Shown: positions 34,430-48,269 of the stretch, piece by piece | How the letters are laid out: each line of letters opens with the position of its first letter | Position numbering within the stretch: position 1 is the stretch's first letter | Source of the DNA: Trichoplusia ni | Taxonomy: Eukaryota > Arthropoda > Insecta > Lepidoptera > Noctuidae | Assembly (NCBI RefSeq): GCF_003590095.1 | Contig: NW_020800126.1 | Coordinates: forward strand, 1-64,000 | Length of the DNA stretch: 64,000 bases | Direction of reading: 5' to 3' | Position numbers and translations under genes: made by a program | The notes under the pieces: model-generated | Databases searched by the model: none | The model's input: only the letters and a program-made list of their open reading frames with translations | Told to the model about the DNA's origin: nothing

Positions 34430-37400
34430 TCACTACTAAGCTATTTTCCCGCCAATAAAGAGGCGTTGTGGTTGCTTCTATATAATGAAGATTTAACAGG
34501 TAAACTTTAACCCGTCAAGATCAAACTGTACTAAGTACGACTACTTCAGTGACTAAGTTTTACTTTAACAAACATATTATAATGAGCGTCTCGCGAGTGG
34601 CGAGTGGCGCCCAAAAACAGTTCACACAACATTCATCTTCACGAGAATTGTGGATTGACGTGGCACTGTCCGGCTGTCCGTCCGTCTGCCCCTCAACCAA
34701 GGCCGGGAAACTGGTGAAAACCGAATAGTTTACTAGCTGTGACATAACCAGGCGCAGTTAAGTAAGTAAACGTGATTTCCTGTGAAAACGCATCATATTG
34801 ACAGTTAAAGAAATAGCTCATCGGATATTTGTATTCGAATGTGTTTGTGTAGTCTACAATGACATATATAATTAGACCGAACTAAACAGCTTCTGTTGTG
34901 TTCACGCACTCCTTCTATAGAGTAGTCAGGTGTATTTAACACTTCTATGTGTGATAAAAGTTCATAAATCATTAAAAATTGGGAGCCTTAGCTTACAATG
35001 ACATTGAATTACACATGGAATGTATTTTTTAGCAAATCATCCACCATTGTGCGTTCTTTTATCTATGAACATAATCAGACATCGATACAAACTCCCAGAT
35101 CATAGTGAAACATGTTGAAGTGTTGCTATCTGTTGCCCTAAAAACTGTGTTATCTTCGTTACGTTGCCTACGTTAACATATAACTAACAATATCGATAAC
35201 CTGCTTCTGTTAGGGCGAAGGCAATTAACTTGCCGACGATACTAGTCGACACTCGTAACTCTCAAACGACGAGTGATGTCACACGATTCATAATATACTC
35301 ACTAGGGTTTACCAATTTATTGCCTATACTACAATTTTGTATACATTGTGTGTCATCGCTACTAGATCACAATTCATATTATTTTGGCACATCGATTGAC
35401 GATTCTCTAATTATAAAGGTGAATAAAAAACTTTCGCCCATTTATCAAGATGAGTGCATATTAAACTTACTGTAACTTAATATTAAAACTTCTAGAAGAG
35501 GCAGCTCGGTAACTTGGCCACCTAATCCTAACTTCGTCGTATGAAAATTTAATCATGTGAAAAGGCTCCGGGCGTCACGGTGTAAGTTGGTGAGTGGTGT
35601 GAGTGTGTGGGCACCGTGCGTAAAAGGATTGCTCGTTTGGTTATACCGACAGTAGAGCCGTCGGTAAACTGTTACTGATACCGTGACGCAGGGCGGGACA
35701 ATCAATACCATTTGAATGGTGAGTGAGTGTGATCAACAGTTATGAACTGTACGAAATTGTTTATTAAAGTTTAGATAGCCCAGCTATCCGAAACGATCTT
35801 AGGTTGCCACTTAATAATACTAGCGAATATAGAGCTACTAAACTACTTAAACTTAAAGAGGTTTTGAGAAATGTAGAGTCAGAAACTAACAAATGTGATA
35901 TTTTATTAAAGGAATAGTGGAATAAGCGTGGTTATTTTCTCTGAAATGTTAATGTTTCAAAAACCTTGCACATGAGAGTGCAAATCAATTGTACGATATT
36001 TCATTATACCGAACAGTACTTGTGTAAATTGTGTAAGTCGTTTAAGAAGTACAAAAAGGATTTAAATAACTTATGTTAAAGACGACGTCATTAACGTCGA
36101 TGACTTTAGAAGAATCCCTCGTGATTCGCGTGAGTGAAGCGGTGACGGTGCGATTAACACTGATTATAGTTATTTGTTTCCAACAAGAGCCCTCATCATC
36201 GACTGCTGGGCTACTGGTCATTACTGGAACACTATATGTTACATATTAGTTTACTAGAATTAGCATTATTGTAACTGTTTTTACAGTACTGTAGTAAACA
36301 CAAACTTGTACACCATCAGCCATGGCACGCCACTGAGCTCTGTTTTCAGCTCTCCTCCTGTAATCCCTGCCCGCTGCCTTACGAATATCATCGCATCACT
36401 GATGGTTACACGATGCCCTACACTACGTTCTGAACTTTTCTCTTGTATAGATATACACATCGTAAAGACAAGAAAACTCATCCAAGTAAATGATTAAATG
36501 TGTTATAGAAAGATTTTCACAATATTTCTCTTGTATTTCTTTATTTCGTCGTGAAAAATAATAAAAAGACATTTACAAACGTCTATAATATAAAATGTCA
36601 AGGTTTTAATATTCGATCACAGTGTCGTTACTTCAGGAAACTTCGGCGCTACAATACCGACTTGATTGACGTACTTATAATTATTATGGAAATCAGAAAG
36701 TGTCCTTTTAGGTCTAAGACATTTGACATTGATTAATAGTGAGAAATTGTACGTAAATTACATGTGAACTCGTAAACTGATAGAAATTACAGCTTTATTG
36801 ACGACTTTATATCGTATTGGAAAGACGGATCAAACATATGTATTGATTATGTGATTTTAAGCATAAGAATAAGCAAATCTCGAGAAAATTCCAACCGAGT
36901 CTTAAATGGTCGGACAGAGTTACCAGCTAACATTCATTCAATCGAGGGATTGAAGATCTGAGAATAATGGAGCGAACTCTTGTTGTCTACGGAGAGGTGA
37001 CGAACGATGAGAGAGAAGTTTGACACTTCTATCACACGAAAAGAGATTGTGATGTTAGTGCTTAGATATGATATGAAGTAAGTTTGGGAGAATATTTGCG
37101 TGTAAATTGCGGTTAAAATTACTCCGGAGATTGAACATGGATCTAAATAACATCGTGTCTAACAATAGCCCTCTACCTAGGAATTCAGGTTAACATCTAC
37201 GATTCTAGACAATAGATGAGATAAATATCGCGAGATATATCCGAGAGATGAAGCGTGTATACACGCAACCTGTTTGTTTACATCAGTAAATCCAGCTGTA
37301 TTGGCACGGCCGGGATCAAAGTGTGCGCCCGCGCAGCCGTGACGTCACGCCGTGTTTGTTGGTTCCTGCTGGTTTGGGAACGAACGTAGGCAAATCTAAT

Positions 37401-40400
37401 CTGGATGCAGTTACAGACACTGAGTGATGAGTTTACGCAAGGAGATAGTTTAGAGACTCCTTGGTAAAAGAGCAGCATTATTTTATATTTTGTGTTTATA
37501 GATGTTTGTGTCACCGCATCGTCATCAAGTAGGTACATACAATGTAAAGTCGCACTTCAGGTAAATTATTAAAGTCCTTATTACTTAATTAGTATTTTTA
37601 TAGCTAGTAATCTACCCACATTGTTAACAACAATATTGTTAACAACATAACATTTTAATGGTTAGTGACCGGCAAGTCTGATAACAGTAAGGAGTCATAT
37701 TGAAACAATAGTTACGAACTTTGATAATGAAGGTACTGAATTCAATTCTAGCGCCTAATCCTCGGCAGGCTTCAGTTTGGTTTGATTTTCTGATTAGTAA
37801 GATTATTATTTTTAGTGGGTACTACATAAACGTATCTTTATCGAGTGAAAATTATCTATAAGAACAAAACAGTTGAGAATAATAATTCAAGATAACACAG
37901 TATTATTATAATATCAATTCATCGCTTCATTTTATTTTTGTAGTATTTGTTAACATTCATGATGCGACCAAGAATTTTGTTAGTAGATCTACAACTAAAC
38001 TTGTTTAACTTCCTTTCTTTAAACAAATGCGCATTCTGCCGCCGGAAAACCATAAACATTATAGTCCCTAATTAAAATGTGTCAAATTTCTCCAATACCT
38101 ACTCACAACTTTTTAGCAAACAAACTAGTTTGTAAAGTCGTGAACATAGACAAAAATCATAAAAAGATTTTTGAATACATTAGTCTAGTTGGAAAAAAAA
38201 CAGTGTCACAAGAGTCAATTATAATAGTTTTACGTTTGAGCCGGTATCTAAAGGTTGTCGTAGCTTAGGCAGAACATGCGTGTCTTAGGTTTATCGGGTT
38301 AGCCGGCAAGCAGGGAAATTAAAACAATTAAATATTTGAAACGTTGAGGTAAATAAGTACTTTATACGATGAGGTTTGCTTGAGTGACTAATTTGTAAAA
38401 AAACCTTTTTTAAATTGAAGAAGTGGATTTTTTTAAATGTTTTCCTGTTTCGTCCCCAAAATTTATCAATATTTCGCCTCTCATAGAGTTATCTTATAAG
38501 CGTTTATCGTAAAACTTTAACAGCCGTTGCTAATTGAGTACTCTTCTCATTCTTGTAATTAGACGCTTCCCAGTCAGAGAGCGCACTTCATAACATGGAC
38601 AATTGTTTTATAGCTAATAAAACGTCGGTTTGTAATGCATAAATACTGTTATAGAGCTCACTGTTCTACACGTGTTTGAAACCACATTCAAGACATTTTG
38701 AGCTGTATTCTAAATGTTTACAGTTGGCTTTTGATTGTAGAGTGACGTGGTTCGTGTCGACGGAGCTATGCATGATTACATCTGGATGCAGGGCGACCTT
38801 CGCCTGGATTGGCAGACAACTGGTTCACCAGCTACTTAGTACAAACTGTACCGAGATTCTACTCTCACTCAATGAAGGCACGCGTAACAAGCATGTTTAA
38901 TAAAAACATAAGTTGGTGTTCAAAGAATATTGTAAGTAAAATAATGTAATAAAAGTAAATAACTACCAGTTCAGCCTCTAGATAAGTGAGAACATTATTG
39001 TAATTAGCTGTCCTTGTCACTGTATACTTGTATAGTCATATCTAATGTGCGCACTCTTGACTCTGCTATTTGTCTAAACAAGCAAACTAATGAGCAATAA
39101 AAATACAAAAAAAAAACAATTCTATTTCGTTTTCAGGTCTAACACAAACAAAACAATAGAAATGAGAGTGTAAAGACGACAGTGTCGTTAACACCAGGTG
39201 CGTCCCGTCTGGAGATGTGAGGAGCGGCGCGTGCGCAGCCCTGACCCACATACCTTGATGCTCAGAGCTCACCCCGGTGGAGGCGCGGGACACCTGCCGC
39301 CGGCACTGTTTACACAGCAGCTACAATGGAACACATACCGTTCAAGGTGCTCAACAAAAAATACCAAAGATTAGTTAATATTCTCAATGAATATCGTCTT
39401 ATTGATTTACATATCGTAATTCTAGCTAATATTGTACACTACTAGAACTAGGAATAATATATGTGCGTAAAAGAATTCCACTTGTATGTTGATTATTGTT
39501 CAAATCGTCTCAATACATTAGACATCTTGATTCGATGGAAGCAATAAAATGATATGTACCAGCGCCAGGTCCGGAGGGATGCTGGATGGTCGCCATCTGT
39601 TTTTTATTGCGATATTTGATTGATTAACTATTTGTTTCGTCTTCTACAGCAAAATGCTGAACACATATTTACATACGAACGTTTGGAAGTTTAAAATAGT
39701 TTAACTAGCCTTTGTTGCTAATCGAATGGTTTCGGCAGCAAAAGCAGCATTGGTATCGTAAACTATGCGTTCAAAAACCCCGGTAGAGTTCTACAGTAAC
39801 GTTCTAAAAGATAATATCTTAAGTCTTGCAATTTAAGAGGTGAGGTGCGGTACATAATTTCTTGCACCTCACATAAATATTTGGAAAGCTATAGAAGACA
39901 AACGCTTACTAAATAACAGAGATATTTTTATTGTATCCGATTTAACACCTATAAACGATTACTAGATTATTACAACAAATATAAATTGCTAACAAGTATA
40001 ATAAAATGTATAACACAAATCAGGACCTTTCATGTTGACCGCCATCGCATGCCCTGCACAGTGTAATGCATGCAGATAGGTACTATAGGTAATTATAATG
40101 TTCGTTGAAAGTACAGTAACATAAATATTGTGTTATCCGCCAGTCAGTCGGTTATGACGTGAAAGTCAGCCGGCGTTTGATGTCGCCGCCTTTAGCTGGG
40201 CGCAGCGGCTACACCGGATGTTTCAGAGTTAGCTAGAAAGGAACCCTTAACCTATTTAGTTAGGCTATTGGACATTGTATGGATAGACTACTTTATGGAG
40301 AAATAAATATTTCGGCGAAGCGAATTGAATATGGACTGTAAACTTCACTTTAATATTTTTTATGTGCAATAAATGGAGGATTGAACTGTTTATTATTTAT

Positions 40401-42623
40401 ATATTTTATAACTCCACCATTCCTTGATTATCAGCGATTTGGAAAGACAATAATAAAATATTTGTCTATAAATTCCCTACTCGTGTATAACAAATGTAGA
40501 GTCAATTTTTATTACACAAATCGACTTAAAATACTAAGCTGCCTTCAATTAATTATTTAGGGTATTAATTCATTTGTAGTTAAAGCCACATTTAGTCCTC
40601 GCCTGAATTGACTCAAGTCACAAACAAGTTAACAATAGTTTAAGAGAGTTTACTAGGAGTAGGTTTACAAGTTAGATAAGCGTTGTGAATAAGGTGTGAC
40701 GTGTTCACGTGCCGCCGATAACATTGGGTTTCTACGACATTGAAACAGACGCCAATATTAATATTTATACGGATTTTAAAACAGGAAACATTTGTATAAT
40801 CTCGCAAAATAACTTCACTATTTTGAATCTATACAATTTTGAGATAAATTTACCACAGATATAAGATTTCGAAGGTTGCGTATACCTTTATTCGATTCGT
40901 GTTATTAATTTAAATTGTTTCTCAGCCTGGGCTTATTAAAATGGTTAATAAAATAGCATTTGATTTTAAAATAGTTTATACTGAACATAGGTTGTACGAT
41001 TTTGATCATTTATGAATCAATTTAAAGATTCGTTGTTAAATATAGAATACCTTTGACAACCCCTATGCTATTAATTATAAGCTACTCGCTGATACCGCCT
41101 ACTTATTATGCGTGTTTCGTTGAAATCCGTCTAAAATAACAAACATGGAATAACTCACAGTGTTCATAGGAAAGCTATTTGTGAAATAAAATTGAGTAAA
41201 ACTGTAAAGTTTCGTGCGGCGCGGTAATTACAGTGTCCCTCCGGTATTACGTAACTCGGGTGAGCCAGATAAGTAAATAAACAACAGTTGTGTTTCACTG
41301 AACTGATATAACAGGTGTTACCTACCTGTGAGTACACTTATCCTTTACATATTTATTTATTGCTTCTTAAATAAGATACACGTATTATGTTTGCAAAGAT
41401 AAATATTTCATGACTCTTTTATAGAGGTGAGACTTGCGGATAAACGTGCCCTATGTTTTCAGAAGTATATGTAACGAATAGTTCACTTTAGAAATGTTTA
41501 CTTGTACATTAAATCAATCGGTATGAAACTTAGATATAATACATGTCGCGGCGGTGCTCCCTGTAGGTAGTCTGGTAGTTATGTCGTGATGTTACCTAAT
41601 TTGGGGACCGTCAGAGACAATAATGCTCATGGAAAGGTCACTCGGACCATTCCGTTCGTCTATACCTAGTCCGCGAGCCCGCGTACACCATGGTTCCGTA
41701 CTGTTATGTCATAATTTGATGTACATAATATTCGTTTAAATTTTAATGAAAATAATTGAAAAGTTTTGCAGTTTCATAAATTACTTACATTTCTAAAGTT
41801 ATATAACTAATAAGCAATTATGTCAATCTAATTAGTTTTGCGAAAATATTTATATCGATGAGAGAGTTTTTTAATGATGACGATGACACCCATGGCATTC
41901 AGGTTTAGAATGACAAAACCTAACTTGTTTTAAGAGAAAATCAAGCACTTTCGACTTGTTAATTTATTCGTACATCTGCAGGAAATATTTAAATGTTATA
42001 AAGTTTTACAAGAATGTCTGGTAATATTTAATTACCCTCGAGTATCGAGTATTTGTTAAGGTGTTCTGTTTTTACTGTTACGTGGTTCCAGAAGTACTGT
42101 GTTCAAATTGCAAGGTCACAGGTGAACGGAGTTATAATGTGCTATATTTGAAAAGTTTTATAGGGTTAGGTCCTTGTCATAATTACCTGTTAAAATACTT
42201 TCTTTTATACATAAAATGCAGTTTTTCCAAACATATACTTTTAGCATGAATAGTCGGCTGACAGATTGCTAAATTGTTATTGTAGGTAACTCTTACTAAA
42301 TACAATTCGCCTTATTACAAGTGGAGTAGCTGTAATAGTGTTTCTCCGTACCGTGTCACAGTTAGCACAGTTTCAGTCGCGTTGCGTGATTACGTTTTAT
42401 TGTGGCGCGGACACCGCCTTGACACATTTACCTTTGCTAATGTCAAATACGACACTGTTCCCGGGAGCCGTGACACAAGCGTAACACGGATTACACCGGC
42501 TTGCGAACAAAGACACGCAGGTTTGGATAATGTTTCTATGGCAATAATTATTTTTTCATTTAATGTGCAGTAGCCGCCAATAGGTATTTACCAGTCAGTG
42601 TCAGAATATGTGGTAGAATAAGT

Positions 42624-43124
42624 ATTACCGAAAATTAGTGGTTTCTTAGGTTTACGCGAATGTTAGACATTGAAATGAAACTACTTTTACGGATTTTATC
42701 GCGGTTTAATTTTAGATTTTAGTTCCCGACGTTTCGAAACCTTTGCAGGTATCATGGTCACGGGCAGACTGAGATGGCGTTCGTCTTGACAGAAGATGTT
42801 GCTCGTTCTACCTTCATATTTTTCATGAATTTTTAGGACGAGTAATTTTTTGCTTGCCTGATGGAGGATCTTGGCGCTCCCTCGTATGTCTTTCTTAGGT
42901 GATATCTTGAGACACGTTGGGATGAGATTGTGGTCACGGCATCTCTTCAAGAATGCTAAAGATGTTGTATATCTTGCGCGCTTAGTCTTGAGATCTTCCA
43001 ACCGCCATCTCAGTCTGCCCGTGACCATGATACCTGCAAAGGTTTCGAAACGTCGGGAACTAAAATCTAAAATTAAACCGCGATAAAATCCGTAAAAGTA
43101 GTTTCATTTCAATTACCGAAAATT
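42624..43124 (-). mobile_element. Penelope-like fold-back copy with target-site duplications
   Basis: Two 111-bp arms, 42669-42779 and 43003-43113, are near-perfect inverted copies containing CCCGACGTTTCGAAACC. They flank a 223-bp core. Read on the minus strand the core encodes FLKRCRDHNLIPTCLKI and a following Lys-rich helix (HQASKKLLVLKIHEKY), which resembles the N-terminal region of Penelope-like element proteins. A 13-bp repeat ATTACCGAAAATT occurs at 42624-42636 and 43112-43124. Between the left repeat and the left arm lies a 32-bp extension, as described for Penelope-type terminal repeats. I infer an internally deleted Penelope-like insertion. The inverted arms and flanking repeats are seen directly; the family is from motif memory. 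Confidence 0.6.
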
Positions 43125-45962
43125 GTTACTAAATATTTTTGATTGCAGTGGTGAACACGCTCGTATAAACTAAAAGATTTTGTTTCACTACTATTGTGAT
43201 ATGTATGAACTCTATATTAACATTACCATAATTTACAACTAATCTCTCCTTTCATATCAATGTGTCTTTATCTTATATCGCATATTTTGCACACTTGTAT
43301 ATTAAGTGTCTTCAACTATCTTTCTATTTAGAAATATGACAGTTTAAAGTGTGTCGATATCGATAGCATTTTCTTTGGAATCCAATTAAGTGTTGAATAT
43401 TTCCAATCCGTGCTGGCGTGCTCCGCGCTTACCCTTTAACTAACATCACTTCACGTTATGACGGACAGCGTGACGTTAACGTGAAGACTGAGCTCTGTTA
43501 GTGTTCGGAATGAACTATTCATACCTGCCCTAGATTTCATAAAGGTTAAACATACGTGGATTTATTGAAATATAAATGTAAATGAATGGGGTCTTCCCTA
43601 TACCCGCAGTTTCACAGCGAGTTGAAAAATTTGATCTCCGAGTTAACTAATAAAACTTTTGACATTTAACGTTTTTCCCTAACTTTCTTTCAGTGTAGGA
43701 ATGATTTTGCGTTACCTCCCAAGCAGTTCAAGTTTCTCTGAACGTTTCATTTCAATTGAATTTGATTAGATAAGATAATGGTAATTTCTTCACATTAACA
43801 GCACCTGATGTCACTGATGATACCGATACGGGGAAGTTTCGGAAAATTTCAAATTGACTCCAAGATTTTGAACATACATGACAAAAAGGTTAACATTCTT
43901 ATAAAAGAGAATTTGAATCTCGGTATATTTTTTTTAGAAACATATTACGTAAATAAACGATTGATATTTCAGTGGGATATTTAATTTGAGTTTTAAGACA
44001 TTAAGTCACCAACAATGTTTACGTTTTTTTAAGTTCCTATAAAAGTGCGTACATAATGTAATCATTAATTTATAATGACCCAATATAACCTAAGTAAGGA
44101 TGAACATATACATGGTAATCACGCAGCTCCCCCCGCTGTTCGCAGCGAGTTCCGGGCTTCAGGCAATTACGAGGCGGTGCACATCGGACATCCGCTCGCG
44201 AACTGATTTCCGCACTCATCAGGCATCACCCCAGCTACTTACGCAGACATATCATGTTACTGCGAAAGTATACAGCCCACAACAACATATTGCTATGAAA
44301 ACTTGACTCCACAGATAAGTCGAAGCGGATTACTTCGATATAGTATTGAAAACTCTTTCTTCGTTTTAGTATTTGTCTGCTGATCAGTGTGAACGTGGAG
44401 ATTTAAAACACTCCATGATAATTTTAAACTCTTCCACAAAAAACGTGAACCATGTTTCATCTTGTTAAGGTTTATCAAATCCAATGGCTTGATTGGAATT
44501 TTAATTAAAATCTAATGAAAAAATCTCATTCGATTTATTGCTAGCTACACGTTTATAGGACTGTGACACTGTGCAACTGATTGCATAACTGTTTCTCTTG
44601 TAATACAAATATAATGGAACATATAATAAGTAATAGGTACCTAGTTCGCTACCACGGATTATGAAAACAGAGATCTGGTAATATTAACAACAACAAAAAG
44701 TAGAGTTATGCTGTGATTGTTAACTGACATTACTAATTGTAGAGTCACGGGATTGTGAGAGCAATGACACAGCCGTCACGAACCGGAGTGGTCAGTCAGA
44801 CACGGACAAAACCGGACAGCTTACTCTTAATTAAAAGCATTTTTGGGAGAATACTTCTTTGAATGTATCTATTATTTACTTAGGATATAATGTAGAGACT
44901 TTTGGAGTTGTTTATTCAAATATCTTAATTAATATTATAATGTTAAGGTATCCTGTTTATATAAAGTAAGGCCTGTCGTGTCGCATAGGGAACATCTATC
45001 ACTTAATATCTAGACAGTGATGAGTGATGCGACATCAGAAGGACGACGACGGGACAGAGTTATTGTGAACTGCCGATGTATGGGTTTGGTTCGAGGTAAC
45101 ATGACGTAGTTGCTGGTAGGTTAACTGAATTAAACTAAGTATCTACTCCGATATTTGTGTCTTTTTACTCTGTCCTACTGATATTCCAGAATGCCATAGA
45201 GAATTTACTGAAGTCATAGATTTCATAATGGAAGTAAAAGAGATCTTAAGACATCGTGAGGCGCAGAAACGCCCACAGTGCAGTGTTTCAAAAATCTCAC
45301 CAACTGCCGGCAGCACCGGTTTCGCGGTACAAGTTTTACAACCTGTTATATTCGCGCTTGTCTCAAGGGTGGCGCAGCGCAGCGGCTGCTGCTATCCAGC
45401 TAGCCTGTTAGCTAGCTGCCATCAATCAAACCAGAATAAGTAAACCGTTAACAATTCAAATCTCAGCTCTACACCGCATCCGTGACGGCCTGACGTCGCT
45501 GACGTTACACACGAGCGAAATGTGTGAAACGATTCAGTTTTACGATCTCATTTACTTTCAGCGACAATTGTTTCATTTGTTCAGAACAGTTTTGTAGCTA
45601 ATGTGTTATTGTTGACACTTGCACACAATGTCGTGAATTTGTGACTAATTTCGAAAACGCTTTGGTAAGTTTTATGTATTTCAGAATTTTTAGAGCTGTA
45701 GTTTGGATAGTTGCAATACTTGCAATCTAGATAACGAAAGTGTTCTATTTAAAAAGTACGAAACAAGATTTTTCATTTGTTTAAACATAGACATAAACAA
45801 TAAAGGTGTCGGCAAACATTTCATTAGCAGATAGCGCGCCAATGTCTTCGGAAAACTCTTGTTTTGTTATGATGATAAACTTATCACGCTCTGTCAATAC
45901 AACGGCACACTGACTGTCGTAAATACGCAACGTAGAGACTAGAGAAACTATGAATAGCTTAC

Positions 45963-46056
45963 CTTTAGTATTAAGCTGTGTCTTCAGCCTGGTGAGCTCC
46001 CGCGAGCGGCTGCGGCTGCGTCTGTGGGACGCGATCCTCCGCGGCGAGCGCGCCAT
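45963..46056 (-). CDS. Candidate first coding exon of an unidentified gene
   Basis: On the minus strand an ATG at 46056 (context GGCGACATGG) opens a 31-codon exon ending AAAG|GTAAGC at 45963 (phase 1). It encodes MARSPRRIASHRRSRSRSRE and then LTRLKTQLNTK, a strongly basic Arg/Ser-rich N-terminus leading into a possible helix. An in-frame TAG lies 51 bp upstream, so the start is well defined. The preceding 400 bp are GC-rich, as at many insect promoters. I do not recognise the protein and found no matching downstream exon between 19 and 46 kb. It may be a first exon before a very long intron, or not a gene. Confidence 0.4.
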
Positions 46057-46500
46057 GTCGCCGTCCACGGCCAGCGTGCTGGGGGGCTGTCTGCGGCGGC
46101 ACTAGCACTCGCCAGCATGGGCGCGCACACCATGCATAGCACGCGACACAACTCACAACACTGCACTAGATTCAGCTGACAGGTAAACACACCGGCGACG
46201 CTATGCCGGCAGACACTGTTTGTAAACAAACTTTTCGCGCGAATTCACAACTCACGACGAGACCGAGTACTTGGAGAAACACAAAGTACTAGCTAGTGGT
46301 GGAAGGTGCGAGGAAAAGTTACGATAGTAGAAACGTAAACGAGTCGATACGTAAGGTAGTAAGGCACGAGTGTCGTGTGGAAGGCACTGCGAGGCACTGA
46401 GCGTGGTGCGGCCGAGCGGCGCGCTGAGCCGGCACTGGCGAGCGCCGCCGCCGACACACCTGCACGCGCCCATTACATCACTGATAACGAGAGCCGCGGC
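46057..46500 (-). promoter_or_regulatory. GC-rich probable 5'UTR/promoter region
   Basis: This GC-rich block directly upstream of the candidate minus-strand first exon contains short open frames on both strands that lack recognisable domains. It is consistent with a promoter and 5'UTR, but no core promoter motif is convincing. Confidence 0.3.
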
Positions 46501-48269
46501 ACAGAATGTATTGTCTTCTGATGCGTCCACAGCAACTATACTAATTGTACAGTCAGGAAAGAGGGTAGTTTCCCTTTTTTTATTTAATGATGTTAATTTT
46601 ACTCTAAAAACTACAAACACAAACGATTTCAGATTGGTTCTTACTGTTCATTGTTGGTTGACTTAAGAATGTTTTTAAAATAAAGTTGTGACCGACGACT
46701 ACGCGAACTTATTTTTAAGCGATTGCTAAACTAAACTCGACTCACATAAATAAGTGATACCAAAGGACGCACTGATGGCAATGTACTTTTGTGAATTGTC
46801 TACTATTACCACCGCTACTAACCGCGCTCTATATTTAATAAATAGTGAAGACTTTAATCGCGTGGCTCCATTATTGAGTATTTATTTAAGAAAGTAGGTA
46901 ATTAGTAAAAGTTAAGTTTAATTAAGAAAAATATAAATCTAAATGAACTGTCACATTCAACTCATCTAAGTAGCACTTACCCATCCAGCACGTACGGTAC
47001 GTATAAATTTAAATTTCCTTTATTTATCGAAATTGTAGTTTGACTCATATCACACTATTAAAACTTGCATCATCAAGGTCTTACCAAGCTTAATTAGAAT
47101 ACCGAACATAATTAGCTTGGTACAGAGCAGTTGTGCGAATACCGGGCGCTAATCAGCGGGAATGCTGCCTGCCGTGGGGGTATGGAGTCAGCTCTGTTGG
47201 CGCAATAAATTAGCGGCGGCTAACGAATACCGGCACGCACGCAATTAGATTAATCTTTACATTCAGGAATATTTGCTACCTACTCAAATATACAACCTAG
47301 TTCAAGGTCGCTAGTTACTGCTTCTCGGCTTCCACAGCTAATCAAAGTACCAACATATAATAACATCAGTTTAAAGATGTAGGTACTTCATGGTGGCTTT
47401 CCGATTCTATGCATTGATTTGTACGCATGAAATGCAGGTTCGATCCTAACGCAGGTAAAGTACCAATTTGACTTTTTCAAAGTTACATGTAGGTACTTTT
47501 CTCATACCTTTCCATTATTCTTATCTAAACCTATACATTTTTTAGAACTCACCTTTGCTCAGAGTGTCAACAGAAATAACTTTTAAGGCCGTAGCGTCTA
47601 AAATACCCAATTTTTAAAGTCGAGTATTTTTATAATGTATTTGAAAAATTTTACTAACCTATTAAAAAATATAGGTTTACATTTTTGAAACTATTTATAT
47701 TCTTAGTGGGCATTACGGTAACTATCTCATAGTTATCATTACCTTAGCATGATATCCCTAAAAAACATTCAGCTGTCGCATGCGTCATAAGTTTAAGTAC
47801 ATAGGTGCCTAGATACTTGTGTGGTTTAGCTTGTTTGACGCGCTTTCATGCCATTTCTATTCACAATTTTCTTTGCTTCATTATGATTTGTTTACTCATT
47901 TCCCTTGGCCTAGTTACTTGCATGACTCGTGTTGAATAAAAGTAATGAAAATATCAGACAGTAATAACCATGCTGCGACTTTCGACAAAGGTCGACAACT
48001 TATGTATGTAATTTACTAAGTACCCACTTACCGTACATTTACTGTCTCTACATATTTCAATTTCTAGTGACACTTCCATGGGTCATGGGTCCTCGCACAT
48101 AAAATTAGCATTGCCAGTCAACGTGGCAATACCCCCAGCCGTGATGCCGATGAATTGTACGATGCTCTATTTTAATTATCGTTTTTTTATTACTTATTTT
48201 AACTGTTTATATTTACGTTGTAAATGTATTAGTAGTAGTTATAACGAAATTTAAGAGAAGATTTCTGGT
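46501..48269. other. Intergenic, no gene seen
   Basis: This AT-rich sequence lies between the candidate promoter block and the R1-like insertion. Besides the SINE-like fragment at 47385 I see nothing supported. Confidence 0.5.
47385..47500 (+). repeat. tRNA-like SINE fragment
   Basis: The text GGTGGCTTTCCGATTCTATG followed by GCAGGTTCGATCC is a familiar lepidopteran dispersed repeat. The GGTTCGATCC core matches the B box of tRNA-derived SINEs. No intact tRNA cloverleaf is apparent, so I do not call a tRNA gene. Confidence 0.4.

Larger units (their letters stand above)
19441..45962. other. Long stretch without recognisable exons
   Basis: Apart from the mobile elements and hairpin listed separately, I find no convincing coding exon on either strand in these 26 kb. 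The open frames are short, without known motifs and without consistent splice sites. Several GC-rich islands (about 22.6, 26.7, 27.8, 28.2, 33.3, 34.4 and 39.2 kb) stand out from the AT-rich background and could be regulatory or eroded repeats. Part of this stretch could be intron of the minus-strand gene whose candidate first exon is at 45963-46056. Confidence 0.5.

Noticed and set aside
42696..43086. Frames of 110 and 71 codons at 42.7-43.1 kb as host genes
   Set aside because: Both end in the same peptide because they run through the inverted arms of a mobile element.
47425..47445. tRNA gene suggested by GGTTCGATCC
   Set aside because: Only a B-box-like core is present. No acceptor stem or anticodon arm can be drawn, and the flanking text is repeat-like.
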